The notes below the pieces were generated by a model that saw only the letters and a list, made by a program, of their open reading frames with translations, was not told the origin of the DNA and ran no database searches. A stretch of 64,000 bases of DNA. It comes from an uncultured bacterium (GTDB lineage: Bacteria; Cyanobacteriota; Vampirovibrionia; Gastranaerophilales; Gastranaerophilaceae). Positions 7,765 through 17,101 of this stretch are shown one piece after another; within the stretch, counting starts at the first letter, position 1; every line of letters starts with the position of its first letter. The position numbers were made by a program, and so were the translations under genes. The stretch covers positions 62,001 through 126,000 of the forward strand of contig ONOE01000005.1 of the NCBI GenBank assembly GCA_900319365.1, read 5' to 3'.

Positions 7765-10700
7765 TTATTTATTATCTTCATTCGGTGTATTCTGTTCTAT
7801 ACCTGATAAATCGGGTAATTGGATATTGTTATCGGATAAGAATTTTTCCATATCAAAATCCGTATTGAAGTTTAATCCGTATTTCTTCACAATGTAATTT
7901 GCCTGAGATATGCAAATATTAGCCTTATCTTCAACTTTCAAGCATTTCATAAGTTTATACATCGTGAATTTATTTAATAACATGAGATAATCGCTCACTC
8001 CGCCGAGTTTTTCCATTTGGATAGATGAATTGTTCAACATTCCGTAAGCTATATCAAATCTGCCCTGTTTCATGTGCAGTACGCTGAGGACATACCAACC
8101 CATAAACATTATAGCGTTCAAGCCTTTATCTTTGGCGCTTTTAACAACTTCATACAAAATTGAAGATGCTTTATAGTATGATTTCAATTCAGAATATGCA
8201 TACCCGATTACCAGATCCGCAAAGAGTTCAAACGGATATAAGAAAGCTTCTTTTGCAACAAGTTTTGATTTATAAATTTCTTTCGCAAGTTCCGTCGGAT
8301 TATCTTTGTAATCGGTAAACGCTTTTATTATGTAATAAAGCAGGCTTGAAAATACGTTGTTCCCTTTATCATCATCTGTTACGGATACCTCTTTGCCTTT
8401 AATTAAATCCTGCAATTTTAAGAAAATATTATATTCTTTGGGGATAAAATCGTATAATTTATTTGCAATATTTAAAAATTCCCCGACATCTTCTCTCATT
8501 ATAAGGACATCAGATATCATAGCGTAACCGATACCTTCAGTTAGCAAAGCCTTGAAATCGTCTTTTGACACAAGAGAGCAATCAATCATATCAAGTTTTG
8601 TTTCGTCAAGAACATTTATAATATTATACGCAATATCAACACAATCATTAAATGCACCTATTCCGAATAATATTTTTATATGAACAATAGACATTAAAAG
8701 GAATTTCAAATTGAAATTAGATGCGGCAGGATCAATTGAAGCATCGTTCATAACGGATAAAATTTTATGCGTCAAGCTCAAAGCATACAAATATTCGCCA
8801 TGATTTAAAGCACCTTGAATCATTTTTGTACATAAATCCGTAAAGTTTGCTTTATCCTGCGATTTTTGTAAATCTTCCAGCGTTTTGTCCGCTATTTCTC
8901 TTGTCTGCTCGGGGTCATATTCAAACATATTATTTGAAATATTTTCATAAACCGTAGATTTGTATTGATCTAATTCTTCTTTTGACCAATCTTTTTCATA
9001 TTTATCCAAAGATTTTATAAGCTCTGCCGAACAATTCAAATACGCAGAAAAATCACCCATCGACAAATCAAGATTTGCAAGATTTTCCCATTCTGATATT
9101 ACTTTTTTATGTTCATCCTCTATTTCGTACATTTTTGCTTTTTCGGGCGACGGCATTTCATCGGTGTAAACTTTTTCAAACAACTCATTAACAAGCGCTT
9201 TCAATTTATCTTCATCATACACCGCAACAATATTTTCTCTCAAAATATTATAATTCGGGAAATAAATATTATCGTTATAGAAATACAAGAAACCTCTTTG
9301 TGCCAAATCCTGCGCTAATTCTTCCCACTTATCGATACCGAAAGATTCTACCGTTCTGCGGTCGACTCTTGGTCCGAGTAATGCTCCCATTGACAAAAGT
9401 TTGAGCAAATTCTTATTATCTTTCATTATATTTAAACGTCTTTGCATCAAAAGTTTCAAACTTGAAGGAAGCATTGTTGTTTTTGCGTTCTTTAAAACGA
9501 TTGAATTGTCCGTAAACTCATAAACTTCCGACTCTACCAGATATTGAATTGCATAATCGAAGAACAGAATACTCCCCGCCGCATATTTTGCAATACGTTT
9601 GAAAAAGAAATCGTTTTTGATGTTTTTATAATAATCTCCGCCCTCTGCGACAATACTGTCAAATGATGCGGGAACAAGGGTTATTTCCGTATAATAAGGT
9701 CTTGACAGAAGGAAGTGATTATTTTTATGCAATGAAAATTCCTTGTCATGAGAAATTATGCAGCTTATATTCATTTGTTCGAAATTGTCAAACAACAACC
9801 CGAGAACAAACATCGAAGCCGAATCCGCCTTTTCGAAATTTTCTATATAAATTAATGTATCGGGGATGGATTTTAACAAAGATAAAAATACTTCAAAATA
9901 CTTTTGTCTTGTATCTTCAAGATTTTCCATTCCTCTTTGTTTTAAATTAATCAAATCTCTCAACAAATTATCCGTATCAAAACTTGAGAATGTCGAAAAA
10001 TCATTTGTTGAGAATAACTTTGGGGAAACAGTAAAATCAAAAATTGATGAAACCAATTCTCTAAAGAATGAATACGGGGAATATTTCATATTATCATGAC
10101 AAGTTACGGGTATGATATTTTGATACAACCCGAGCTCGCTAACGGTTGATAATACCCTCAAAGTATAAGGCTGATACATGCTTGAACCTTTTATCGCAAT
10201 TATACCTTTCGGAACTTCCTGCAAAACTTCGGTTAAATTATCAAGAATCCTGACATTTTCCGTTGTATAAAAGGCGCAATTTATTTCATCAAAATTTATA
10301 AGGTCAACATTGTATAAATCTTCGCCCGCAATCTCGTTTGCTTCTTCTATAGACTGCTCAACGATTTTATCCTGTGCAAGCATACCTTCGTGAATAAAGT
10401 TCGGGATTTCGGGGTTTGCTTCTTCTTCCTGTTCCTGAACTTCTTTTATATATTCATCTATATTTATAAATTCTTTTATATTGATTTCAAAAAATCTTTT
10501 CATTCTACCGTTCACAAGGACAGAATCAAGAGATTCCATTTTGTAAGTTTTGGAATAAATTTCTTCGAAATCATCATCTGTCATAACCTGACAGGAATCA
10601 AGCGCCCTTGCGGATTTGTCGTTGCTCTGATTGAGCATATTTGCCTGAAATCCCGTTTCAATATCGTAAGGATCTTTATCCGCATCCCTTTTAATAATGG

Positions 10701-11259
10701 TAAAATTGGCTTTAAGCGAAATATTTTTTTTGCTTATAAGTTTTACATTCAAACGGGTAATTTTATTTGCAAGAGCAATAACGGTTTCTATTGCGGATTT
10801 TGCAGATGATGACATTGTATAAGCTTTGTTAAAACGAATTATGTAAATACCGTTTTTAAGAATTTGCCTTCTGACTTTTTTCGGCGAGGTACAAGATAAA
10901 ATAAGCTTATCAATGTTAGATTTAAACTTTGTAAAAAGCTGATTTGAGCCGAGTGCGGCTTTTATAACGTCATAATTCGGAAATTCGATTTTAACGACCG
11001 CAAAAGTGTCGGCGTTAGATTCGTTTCTGACGGCGCTGATTTCTGTCGGATAACCGCATTTTACACACTTGCGGTTTTTCATCATATTAATTTTCCCGCA
11101 ATTTGAGCATTTTACTACGAGAATTTCTCCGCACTTCTTACATATATTTTTTTCGTTAACGGTTCGGCAGACAGGGCAAACGATTTTCAAAACTTTTTTG
11201 CAGTTAGGACAAACCATTGCGCTTTTATCAATTTCTGCACCGCACTTAGGACATTCCAT
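7765..11259 (-). CDS. Giant zinc-ribbon, degenerate cyclase/ATPase-like, helical-repeat protein
   Basis: The 1164-residue protein starts with three zinc ribbons (Cys pairs 3/6-17/20, 28/31-40/43, 51/54-65/68). Residues 85-265 have the secondary-structure rhythm of a class III nucleotide cyclase domain but lack clear metal-binding Asp residues. Residues ~340-640 align with the ATPase part of the paralogue at 56618. There the intact P-loop GEKGCGKT is KGSSMYQPYT here (357-366), and the Walker B IIIDNFD is IYIENFE. The C-terminal ~500 residues are TPR-like helical repeats. The order zinc ribbon, cyclase, AAA/STAND ATPase, TPR is a known signalling architecture. I infer a scaffold or pseudo-enzyme. 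It is predicted to be transcribed without a leader (see 11266-11294). Confidence 0.7.
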   Translation of the reverse strand: MECPKCGAEIDKSAMVCPNCKKVLKIVCPVCRTVNEKNICKKCGEILVVKCSNCGKINMMKNRKCVKCGYPTEISAVRNESNADTFAVVKIEFPNYDVIKAALGSNQLFTKFKSNIDKLILSCTSPKKVRRQILKNGIYIIRFNKAYTMSSSAKSAIETVIALANKITRLNVKLISKKNISLKANFTIIKRDADKDPYDIETGFQANMLNQSNDKSARALDSCQVMTDDDFEEIYSKTYKMESLDSVLVNGRMKRFFEINIKEFINIDEYIKEVQEQEEEANPEIPNFIHEGMLAQDKIVEQSIEEANEIAGEDLYNVDLINFDEINCAFYTTENVRILDNLTEVLQEVPKGIIAIKGSSMYQPYTLRVLSTVSELGLYQNIIPVTCHDNMKYSPYSFFRELVSSIFDFTVSPKLFSTNDFSTFSSFDTDNLLRDLINLKQRGMENLEDTRQKYFEVFLSLLKSIPDTLIYIENFEKADSASMFVLGLLFDNFEQMNISCIISHDKEFSLHKNNHFLLSRPYYTEITLVPASFDSIVAEGGDYYKNIKNDFFFKRIAKYAAGSILFFDYAIQYLVESEVYEFTDNSIVLKNAKTTMLPSSLKLLMQRRLNIMKDNKNLLKLLSMGALLGPRVDRRTVESFGIDKWEELAQDLAQRGFLYFYNDNIYFPNYNILRENIVAVYDEDKLKALVNELFEKVYTDEMPSPEKAKMYEIEDEHKKVISEWENLANLDLSMGDFSAYLNCSAELIKSLDKYEKDWSKEELDQYKSTVYENISNNMFEYDPEQTREIADKTLEDLQKSQDKANFTDLCTKMIQGALNHGEYLYALSLTHKILSVMNDASIDPAASNFNLKFLLMSIVHIKILFGIGAFNDCVDIAYNIINVLDETKLDMIDCSLVSKDDFKALLTEGIGYAMISDVLIMREDVGEFLNIANKLYDFIPKEYNIFLKLQDLIKGKEVSVTDDDKGNNVFSSLLYYIIKAFTDYKDNPTELAKEIYKSKLVAKEAFLYPFELFADLVIGYAYSELKSYYKASSILYEVVKSAKDKGLNAIMFMGWYVLSVLHMKQGRFDIAYGMLNNSSIQMEKLGGVSDYLMLLNKFTMYKLMKCLKVEDKANICISQANYIVKKYGLNFNTDFDMEKFLSDNNIQLPDLSGIEQNTPNEDNK

Positions 11260-11265
11260 AAAATA

Positions 11266-11294
11266 ATTATATCATACTTTCAAAACTTTGTAAA
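11266..11294 (-). promoter_or_regulatory. Promoter giving a leaderless mRNA for the giant protein
   Basis: On the minus strand TTTACA (11294-11289) and TATAAT (11271-11266) are separated by 17 bases. Only six bases lie between the -10 box and the ATG (11259), so transcription should start at or next to the start codon. No ribosome binding site exists. Confidence 0.6.
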
Positions 11295-11318
11295 AGAGTT
11301 TTCGCTCCGTTAAGCAAT

Positions 11319-11346
11319 TTGCATTATTAAAAAATACGGTTATAAT
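11319..11346 (+). promoter_or_regulatory. Promoter of the 100-residue hypothetical gene
   Basis: TTGCAT (11319-11324) and TATAAT (11341-11346) are separated by 16 bases, about 27 bases upstream of ATG 11373. This is one half of a divergent promoter region shared with the giant-protein gene. Confidence 0.65.
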
Positions 11347-11372
11347 ATTTTATTAACAGGGATATATTATAA

Positions 11373-11675
11373 ATGCTTAAAAAATTTGCAAAACAATTTT
11401 CTATATCAAAAAGGGCTATGGCAGAAAGTTCTCATGTTACTTCACCATATAGCCAAGATAACAGCCTTTTAAACCCGTTTTTAAAAGGACTTACAAAAAG
11501 GGCGCTGAATTTGTATGAGAAAAATGCGGATATTAAAAAATTTGCAAAACTTGCATTATCCGATCCCGATAATACCGACTGCAACGACAGAGTAAAAGAA
11601 GTTATGTCGTCATACCAAGACGATTTGTTCGACCTGACAAATAACGAAAAATTCTTAAAAGATTTAGGATTGTAA
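11373..11675 (+). CDS. Small hypothetical protein upstream of clpC
   Basis: The 100-residue product has no membrane segment and no motif I recognise. It begins with a basic segment (MLKKFAKQFSISKRAM) and ends in an acidic helical part with a DNTDCNDRVKEVMSSYQDD run. It has its own sigma-70-type promoter and a weak AGGG ribosome site, and is followed at once by a strong terminator, so it is a separate transcription unit from clpC. The good promoter and coding-like composition argue it is real. Confidence 0.65.
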   Translation: MLKKFAKQFSISKRAMAESSHVTSPYSQDNSLLNPFLKGLTKRALNLYEKNADIKKFAKLALSDPDNTDCNDRVKEVMSSYQDDLFDLTNNEKFLKDLGL

Positions 11676-11698
11676 TTTTTTAAAATTATACAAAATAT

Positions 11699-11737
11699 AA
11701 AGTTTCAACAAAAAACAAGATTTTTGTTGAAACTTTT
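11699..11737 (+). terminator. Rho-independent terminator before clpC
   Basis: AAAGTTTCAACAAAAA (11699-11714) pairs perfectly with TTTTTGTTGAAACTTT (11721-11736), a 16-base stem with a six-base loop, ending in T-rich sequence. Its 3' arm also carries the -35 box of the clpC promoter. Confidence 0.75.
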
Positions 11738-11755
11738 GCGTTTTTTGTGTATAAT
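11727..11755 (+). promoter_or_regulatory. clpC promoter
   Basis: TTGAAA (11727-11732) and TATAAT (11750-11755) are spaced by 17 bases, near the sigma-70 consensus. The -35 box lies in the 3' arm of the upstream terminator. No CtsR heptad repeat or CIRCE element is visible, so stress control, if any, is not through those sites. Confidence 0.75.
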
Positions 11756-11783
11756 TTAATCAAAGAAGATAGAGGAGCAAAAT

Positions 11784-14333
11784 ATGTTCGAACGATTTAC
11801 TGAAAAAGCTATTAAGGTTATAATGCTCGCACAGGAAGAAGCCAGAAGACTCGGTCATAACTTCGTAGGAACCGAGCAGATCTTACTCGGCTTAATCGGG
11901 GAAGGAACGGGAGTTGCCGCTAAAACATTAAAATCAATGGGAGTTAATCTCAAAGATGCAAGAGCTGAAGTTGAAAAAATCATCGGCAGAGGTTCGGGGT
12001 TTGTTGCGGTTGAAATACCTTTCACTCCGAGAGCTAAAAGGGTTCTGGAACTTTCATGGGACGAAGCAAGACAATTAGGTCATAATTATATCGGAACAGA
12101 GCACTTATTACTCGGTTTAATAAGAGAGGGTGAAGGCGTCGCCGCTCGTGTTCTTGAAAATATGGGCGTAGATTTAAATAAAGTCCGCAGCAATGTTATT
12201 AAAATGTTGGGTGAAACCAAGCCGACAGCAGGCGCAGGGACTTCATCATCAAGCTCATCTTCATCAAGTTCATCATCTTCTAAAGCAAAGACTCCGAGCC
12301 TGGATGAATTTGGCAGAGATTTGACTTTAGCTGCTCAAGAACAAAGATTAGACCCTGTTGTAGGCAGAGAAAAAGAAATTGAAAGAGTTATTCAAATTCT
12401 TGCAAGAAGAACCAAAAACAACCCAGTTTTATTAGGGGAACCGGGTGTAGGTAAAACAGCTGTAGCTGAAGGACTTGCCATAAGAATTGTTAACGGCGAA
12501 GTTCCCGACATTCTCGACGGAAAGAAAATCATTCAGCTTGATATGGGCTTGCTTGTTGCAGGTACCAAATACCGTGGAGAATTTGAAGAAAGACTTAAAA
12601 AAATCATGGACGAAATTCGTCAGGCAGGAAATATTATTCTTGTAATTGATGAAATGCATACCCTTATCGGTGCAGGTGCAGCAGAAGGCGCAATTGATGC
12701 TGCCAACATTTTGAAACCCGCATTGTCAAGAGGTGAAATTCAGGTTATCGGTGCTACAACATCTGATGAATACAGACGTTATATCGAAAAAGATTCGGCT
12801 TTAGAAAGAAGATTTCAGCCCGTAATCATTGAAGAACCGTCTGTTGAAGATTCTATTGAAATCATCAGGGGTTTAAAACCTAAATACGAAGAACACCATC
12901 AATTAAATATCTCCGATGAAGCAATTGTTGCGGCGGTTAAACTGTCAAGCAAATACATAAATGACAGATATCTTCCCGATAAAGCAATTGACGTAATTGA
13001 TGAAGCAAGTTCAAAAGTAAGGTTGAAGGCATCAAAGATGTGCCCCGAAGCAAAAGAACTTGAAAAACAATTGAAAAATCTTGTTAAACAAAAAGAAGAT
13101 GCAATTAGAAATCAGGAATTTGAAGAAGCTTCCCAATTGAGAGAAGAAGAAGCAGATTTGAAAGATAAAATCAGAGATGTTTCAGACAAATGGAAAGCTG
13201 AAAACGAAGTCAACAAAGCAACCGTTCAACCCGAAGATGTTGCACAGGTTGTTGCAATGATGACGGGCGTTCCGGTTACAAAATTAACCGAAGGCGAAAG
13301 CGAAAGGTTAATGCACCTTGAAGATATTCTTCATGAAAGAGTAATCGGACAAAACGATGCCATCGTTGCCGTTTCAAAAGCAATAAGACGTGCAAGAGTA
13401 GGTTTGAAATCCCCGAACAGACCAATCGGAAGTTTCATCTTCTGCGGGCCTACGGGTGTCGGTAAAACAGAACTTGCTAAAGCACTCGCCGAAGCAATGT
13501 TTGGCTCTGAAGATAACATGATAAGAGTTGATATGTCAGAATTTATGGAAAAACATTCAACCGCAAAACTTATCGGTTCACCTCCGGGGTATGTCGGATA
13601 TGATGACGGCGGCAATTTAGCAGAACAGGTAAGAAAGAAACCTTATTCGGTTATCCTGTTTGATGAAATTGAAAAAGCTCATCCCGACGTATTCAATATC
13701 ATGTTACAAATCTTGGATGACGGCAGATTGACGGATTCTAAAGGTCGTCATATCAGCTTTAAAAATACCGTAATCATCATGACTTCAAACGTCGGCGCAA
13801 GCATGATTGCAAACAAATCAAGACTCGGTTTCTCAACCGAAGAAGACGAATCAAAAGACAAATACGAATTGTTAAAAGATACGGTTCAAGAAGAAATGAA
13901 AAAAGCTTTCAGACCGGAATTCTTAAATCGTATTGATGAAATAATCGTATTCTCGAACTTGTCGAAACCTGAAATCAGACAAATTGTTGATTTGATGATG
14001 AAAGACTTGTTGAAACGTTTGAAAGAGAAAAATCTTAATATCGAAGTAACTGATGAGGTAAAAGATCACCTTGCAGAAAGCGGATACTCGGAAGCTTACG
14101 GTGCAAGACCGTTAAGACGACTAATTCAACGTAAAGTTGAAGATAGTCTTGCAGAAGAAATCCTTTCAGGCAAATATTCAGCAGGCGATACCATCAGACT
14201 AACGATGAAAGACGGTAAGATTGCTTTTGAAAAAGCAACAAAAAAACGTTCAACGAAGAAAGAAAAAGCAGATGAAAAATTTGAAGAAAAACCGATAGAA
14301 ATAGTCGAAGAAACAACAAATAACGATAAATAA
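11784..14333 (+). CDS. clpC: ClpC-type AAA+ unfoldase
   Basis: The 849-residue Hsp100 ATPase unfolds substrates for ClpP. Two Clp-N repeats occupy residues 4-66 and 77-141 (both with LGHN-[FY]-[IV]-GTE). A run of 13 serines (154-166) forms the linker, which is unusual. The first ATPase has GEPGVGKT (218-225) and a Walker B VIDEMH, where many homologues have IDEIH/VDEAH. A UVR coiled coil ([12 protein letters not shown] region, ~430-470) marks it as ClpC rather than ClpA or ClpB. The second ATPase has GPTGVGKTE near 555 and [11 protein letters not shown]. The C-terminus has a charged tail. GAGGAG at 11772-11777 is the ribosome site. The gene is monocistronic, with its own promoter and terminator. 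Confidence 0.95.
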   Translation: MFERFTEKAIKVIMLAQEEARRLGHNFVGTEQILLGLIGEGTGVAAKTLKSMGVNLKDARAEVEKIIGRGSGFVAVEIPFTPRAKRVLELSWDEARQLGHNYIGTEHLLLGLIREGEGVAARVLENMGVDLNKVRSNVIKMLGETKPTAGAGTSSSSSSSSSSSSSKAKTPSLDEFGRDLTLAAQEQRLDPVVGREKEIERVIQILARRTKNNPVLLGEPGVGKTAVAEGLAIRIVNGEVPDILDGKKIIQLDMGLLVAGTKYRGEFEERLKKIMDEIRQAGNIILVIDEMHTLIGAGAAEGAIDAANILKPALSRGEIQVIGATTSDEYRRYIEKDSALERRFQPVIIEEPSVEDSIEIIRGLKPKYEEHHQLNISDEAIVAAVKLSSKYINDRYLPDKAIDVIDEASSKVRLKASKMCPEAKELEKQLKNLVKQKEDAIRNQEFEEASQLREEEADLKDKIRDVSDKWKAENEVNKATVQPEDVAQVVAMMTGVPVTKLTEGESERLMHLEDILHERVIGQNDAIVAVSKAIRRARVGLKSPNRPIGSFIFCGPTGVGKTELAKALAEAMFGSEDNMIRVDMSEFMEKHSTAKLIGSPPGYVGYDDGGNLAEQVRKKPYSVILFDEIEKAHPDVFNIMLQILDDGRLTDSKGRHISFKNTVIIMTSNVGASMIANKSRLGFSTEEDESKDKYELLKDTVQEEMKKAFRPEFLNRIDEIIVFSNLSKPEIRQIVDLMMKDLLKRLKEKNLNIEVTDEVKDHLAESGYSEAYGARPLRRLIQRKVEDSLAEEILSGKYSAGDTIRLTMKDGKIAFEKATKKRSTKKEKADEKFEEKPIEIVEETTNNDK

Positions 14334-14342
14334 CAATAAAAT

Positions 14343-14370
14343 AAAAGGACGGATAAAATCGTCCTTTTTT
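14343..14370 (+). terminator. clpC terminator
   Basis: AAAAGGACG pairs with CGTCCTTTT around an eight-base loop and runs into TTTTTT, ten bases after the clpC stop. Confidence 0.85.
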
Positions 14371-14464
14371 ATTTGTTAAAAATTCGTTACATTTATCACA
14401 AATAATAGCAAATTAAATATTTTCGTTTTTTGAAATAATGACGGATTAAAAAGGGGTGTGTGAA

Positions 14465-17089
14465 ATGCAAGTTTATTCAATTAACGGTTACGGGAATTTA
14501 TCGGGCAAAAATTTTAGTACTTCAAGTATTAGCGGCAAGCCTCCCGTGGTAGGAACAATTACTACAAAAAGGCTCAATTTGTACAACATCAGTTTCGGCA
14601 GCAGAAACATGAATCAAATCCTTGAATATACGCCTGAGTGCAGCGGTTTAGGACTACCGGAAGCATCATTAGGCGGCGAGGGTGTTGTCGGATTTGAGTT
14701 AGGGGAAAGTTTAAACGAACACGAGAAAATTAAAGGTAAACCTGTAGATGACAGACATGTCATGCCTATCTGGAACTATGACAACCCGAAAGGCGGACAT
14801 AAATTTTTAATACACAGAGGAGTATCATTTAAAGATTTAGATGTGTTACCTGACACATTTCCTGCAAAATTATTTATCTCGGCTAATCCCGGAGAAACCA
14901 AAGAAGAAGTTGCAAGAAGATTAAAATTAAAAAGTTTAGATGATATTGATTATGTAGTACAAAGCAAACCTAACGGAAGCGGTCCCGAAGCTCAGTCAAA
15001 ATACTGTATTATTGAGCCGACAAGTGCAAAAGGAACGGTAAAAGTTCCCTCTACTACAGGTCAACTCGGCGAAATGAAGGTTTTACCTTATCAATTGATG
15101 AGGATTTCCGAAAAGAACCCCAAATACAATAAATTCAAAACAAGAAGTCATAATTACTTCTTATACACACCTGAACTTGCAAGAACTTCAAAACCGTATT
15201 CATACGACTGTTGGGGCAATACCCCGTTTGAAGCCGAAATTACAAGTTCTAACGGAATGAGAGCACTTGCAAAAATTACCGCAAATCAAATGGATACCGA
15301 AGAATTCGGTTACTTCAAACCTGCAAGTTTCATTGCCCATGACAGACCCGCATCAACTTTTATGAACCACATTGCCAACATGTCAAACGGCGGAAACAGA
15401 GAAGTTAACGGTATAAAAATTCACAAAGTCGAACATAACCCGAGCTACGATTATCAGGGCAGAACAAAAGATCCGTTCAAAATGCTTGAAGTCGTTGCAG
15501 ACGAAAGGGATATGGAAGTTTTGAGAAATCATCCCGATTATGAAATCATAAATAAAGCTTTCAAAAACGGCTTTGATTCTCTTACGGATAACGAAAAACA
15601 AATCGCAAGAAATGTTATAGAGCCGTTTGTTGCGCCGTTCAAAGATTACTTTGGGGATTATAATATTACAAAAATTCCTATAGTCGGCGTTAAAAGAAAT
15701 CCGAGAAATATGTCATTAGGATCTGTATCATGGCACTTTGATGCGGAGATGAAATCCCCTGATACTCCTGATGCTGCAAAAGGCTTAACGGGTGATTATG
15801 CAAGTATTCCGACAAAACCCGTTGCAAACGGCGTTACAATCAAGAACCTGGCATTTGATAAGCAAGATGCACAGTTCGGACGAGGAAACAACGGATTATC
15901 CGCCCCGGAAAACCTCAAAAACTTTACACCGTTCTCATATGACGGAACAAATATTAAAGAAGTATTGGCAGCCAAAGAAAAGAACGCACATTGGCTTACG
16001 GATTTAATATGGAAAGCGGGAGAAAAAGGACAAAAAGAATTAAATAAATTGTTCTTTAACGAAGGACAAATTGCTGAAGGACAAAAAGTCATGGGCTATT
16101 TATCTCCTCTTAAAGACGGTGAAATAATCATTTTAGGCTTAGGCAGACCCGATACCCAGAAAGGATTTCCTATTTCAACGGGTGCAGCACTTCATTTCTT
16201 TAAAAGAAAAGATGTTCCCGATGAAATGAAATCTAAGGTTAAATTCATATTCGGCGCAGGCAAATGGAATGAAAATCATCCGCACTATCAAGCCATAGTC
16301 CGTGATTTGAAAGAATTGGTAAAATTAGACGGCGGCAAATACAAACATAACATGATGTATATTGACGGTTTCACACCTAACAGAATGAATGCATGCACTC
16401 ATTTCGGCAGCTATACATCAGAATATGAAATGTTTGGTATAACCCCGATTGAAGCTAAAGCTGCGGGTTCTCCGTCAAGCGTAACCGCAACCGGCGGGTT
16501 TATGGATTACACAAAAGACGGCATAAACGGTTTCACGACTAAAGATGTTGTTATGGGCAAACCCGAAACTTACGGTTTAACTTATAACGATTCACCCGAA
16601 GCCATTGAGAAAGCAAGAATAGAGCATCAAATTCCGCAAGTCAGCGACAATTATAAACGTATGATTGAACTTTACACAAATGATCATGACGGATACGTCG
16701 AAATGTGCAAAAAAAATATTGATGAAAAAGTTGATTGGCACAACAATTCCGCATACAACCACGGTAAAAGCGCAAACAGAAGATATTTAGATGATATTTT
16801 CGAAACCGAAAAAGGCTGGCGTGCAAGAAGTAAAAAAGCTATGCGCAGACTTGTTGGCGAATTCGGTTCACTCAAAGAAAATATCGAAATTGCCGCAAGA
16901 ACAACAAAATCACGTCCCGTAAAAATTATCTTAGGCGTGGCTCTGGGTGTAATTGCAGCAGGAACGGGCGCTTATATGTATATAAGACAACGCAAAAAAA
17001 CCGCAACTACCGTTGCAACTAATCCTATTAATGATCCCAAAGCTTCAATAGCTACGAAAACACCTAAAGAAACTTCAAAAGCCGCCTGA
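14465..17089 (+). CDS. GT5-like glycosyltransferase-related protein with C-terminal membrane anchor
   Basis: ATG 14465 is preferred to GTG 14456 because AAGGGG at 14450-14455 gives normal spacing. The 874-residue product has 'LYNISFGSRN' near residue 45. Its C-terminal half (about 540-760) resembles the second Rossmann domain of glycogen/starch synthases: VKFIFGAGKWNENHPHY, YEMFGITPIEAKAAG (the E-x-FG-x-x-x-x-EA motif) and TATGGFMDYTKDGINGF. The first half lacks the KxGGL signature. A helix at ~825-845 (KIILGVALGVIAAGTGAYMY), followed by basic residues, suggests a tail anchor. It may be a glucan-binding or synthesising enzyme at the membrane; acceptor and donor are unknown. Confidence 0.65.
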   Translation: MQVYSINGYGNLSGKNFSTSSISGKPPVVGTITTKRLNLYNISFGSRNMNQILEYTPECSGLGLPEASLGGEGVVGFELGESLNEHEKIKGKPVDDRHVMPIWNYDNPKGGHKFLIHRGVSFKDLDVLPDTFPAKLFISANPGETKEEVARRLKLKSLDDIDYVVQSKPNGSGPEAQSKYCIIEPTSAKGTVKVPSTTGQLGEMKVLPYQLMRISEKNPKYNKFKTRSHNYFLYTPELARTSKPYSYDCWGNTPFEAEITSSNGMRALAKITANQMDTEEFGYFKPASFIAHDRPASTFMNHIANMSNGGNREVNGIKIHKVEHNPSYDYQGRTKDPFKMLEVVADERDMEVLRNHPDYEIINKAFKNGFDSLTDNEKQIARNVIEPFVAPFKDYFGDYNITKIPIVGVKRNPRNMSLGSVSWHFDAEMKSPDTPDAAKGLTGDYASIPTKPVANGVTIKNLAFDKQDAQFGRGNNGLSAPENLKNFTPFSYDGTNIKEVLAAKEKNAHWLTDLIWKAGEKGQKELNKLFFNEGQIAEGQKVMGYLSPLKDGEIIILGLGRPDTQKGFPISTGAALHFFKRKDVPDEMKSKVKFIFGAGKWNENHPHYQAIVRDLKELVKLDGGKYKHNMMYIDGFTPNRMNACTHFGSYTSEYEMFGITPIEAKAAGSPSSVTATGGFMDYTKDGINGFTTKDVVMGKPETYGLTYNDSPEAIEKARIEHQIPQVSDNYKRMIELYTNDHDGYVEMCKKNIDEKVDWHNNSAYNHGKSANRRYLDDIFETEKGWRARSKKAMRRLVGEFGSLKENIEIAARTTKSRPVKIILGVALGVIAAGTGAYMYIRQRKKTATTVATNPINDPKASIATKTPKETSKAA

Positions 17090-17101
17090 GGGCTACGGAC
17101 A

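Noticed and set aside
10390-10809. 139-codon open frame on the plus strand
   Set aside because: Antisense to the giant zinc-ribbon gene and made of F/I/Y-rich runs that mirror its K/E/N-rich codons.
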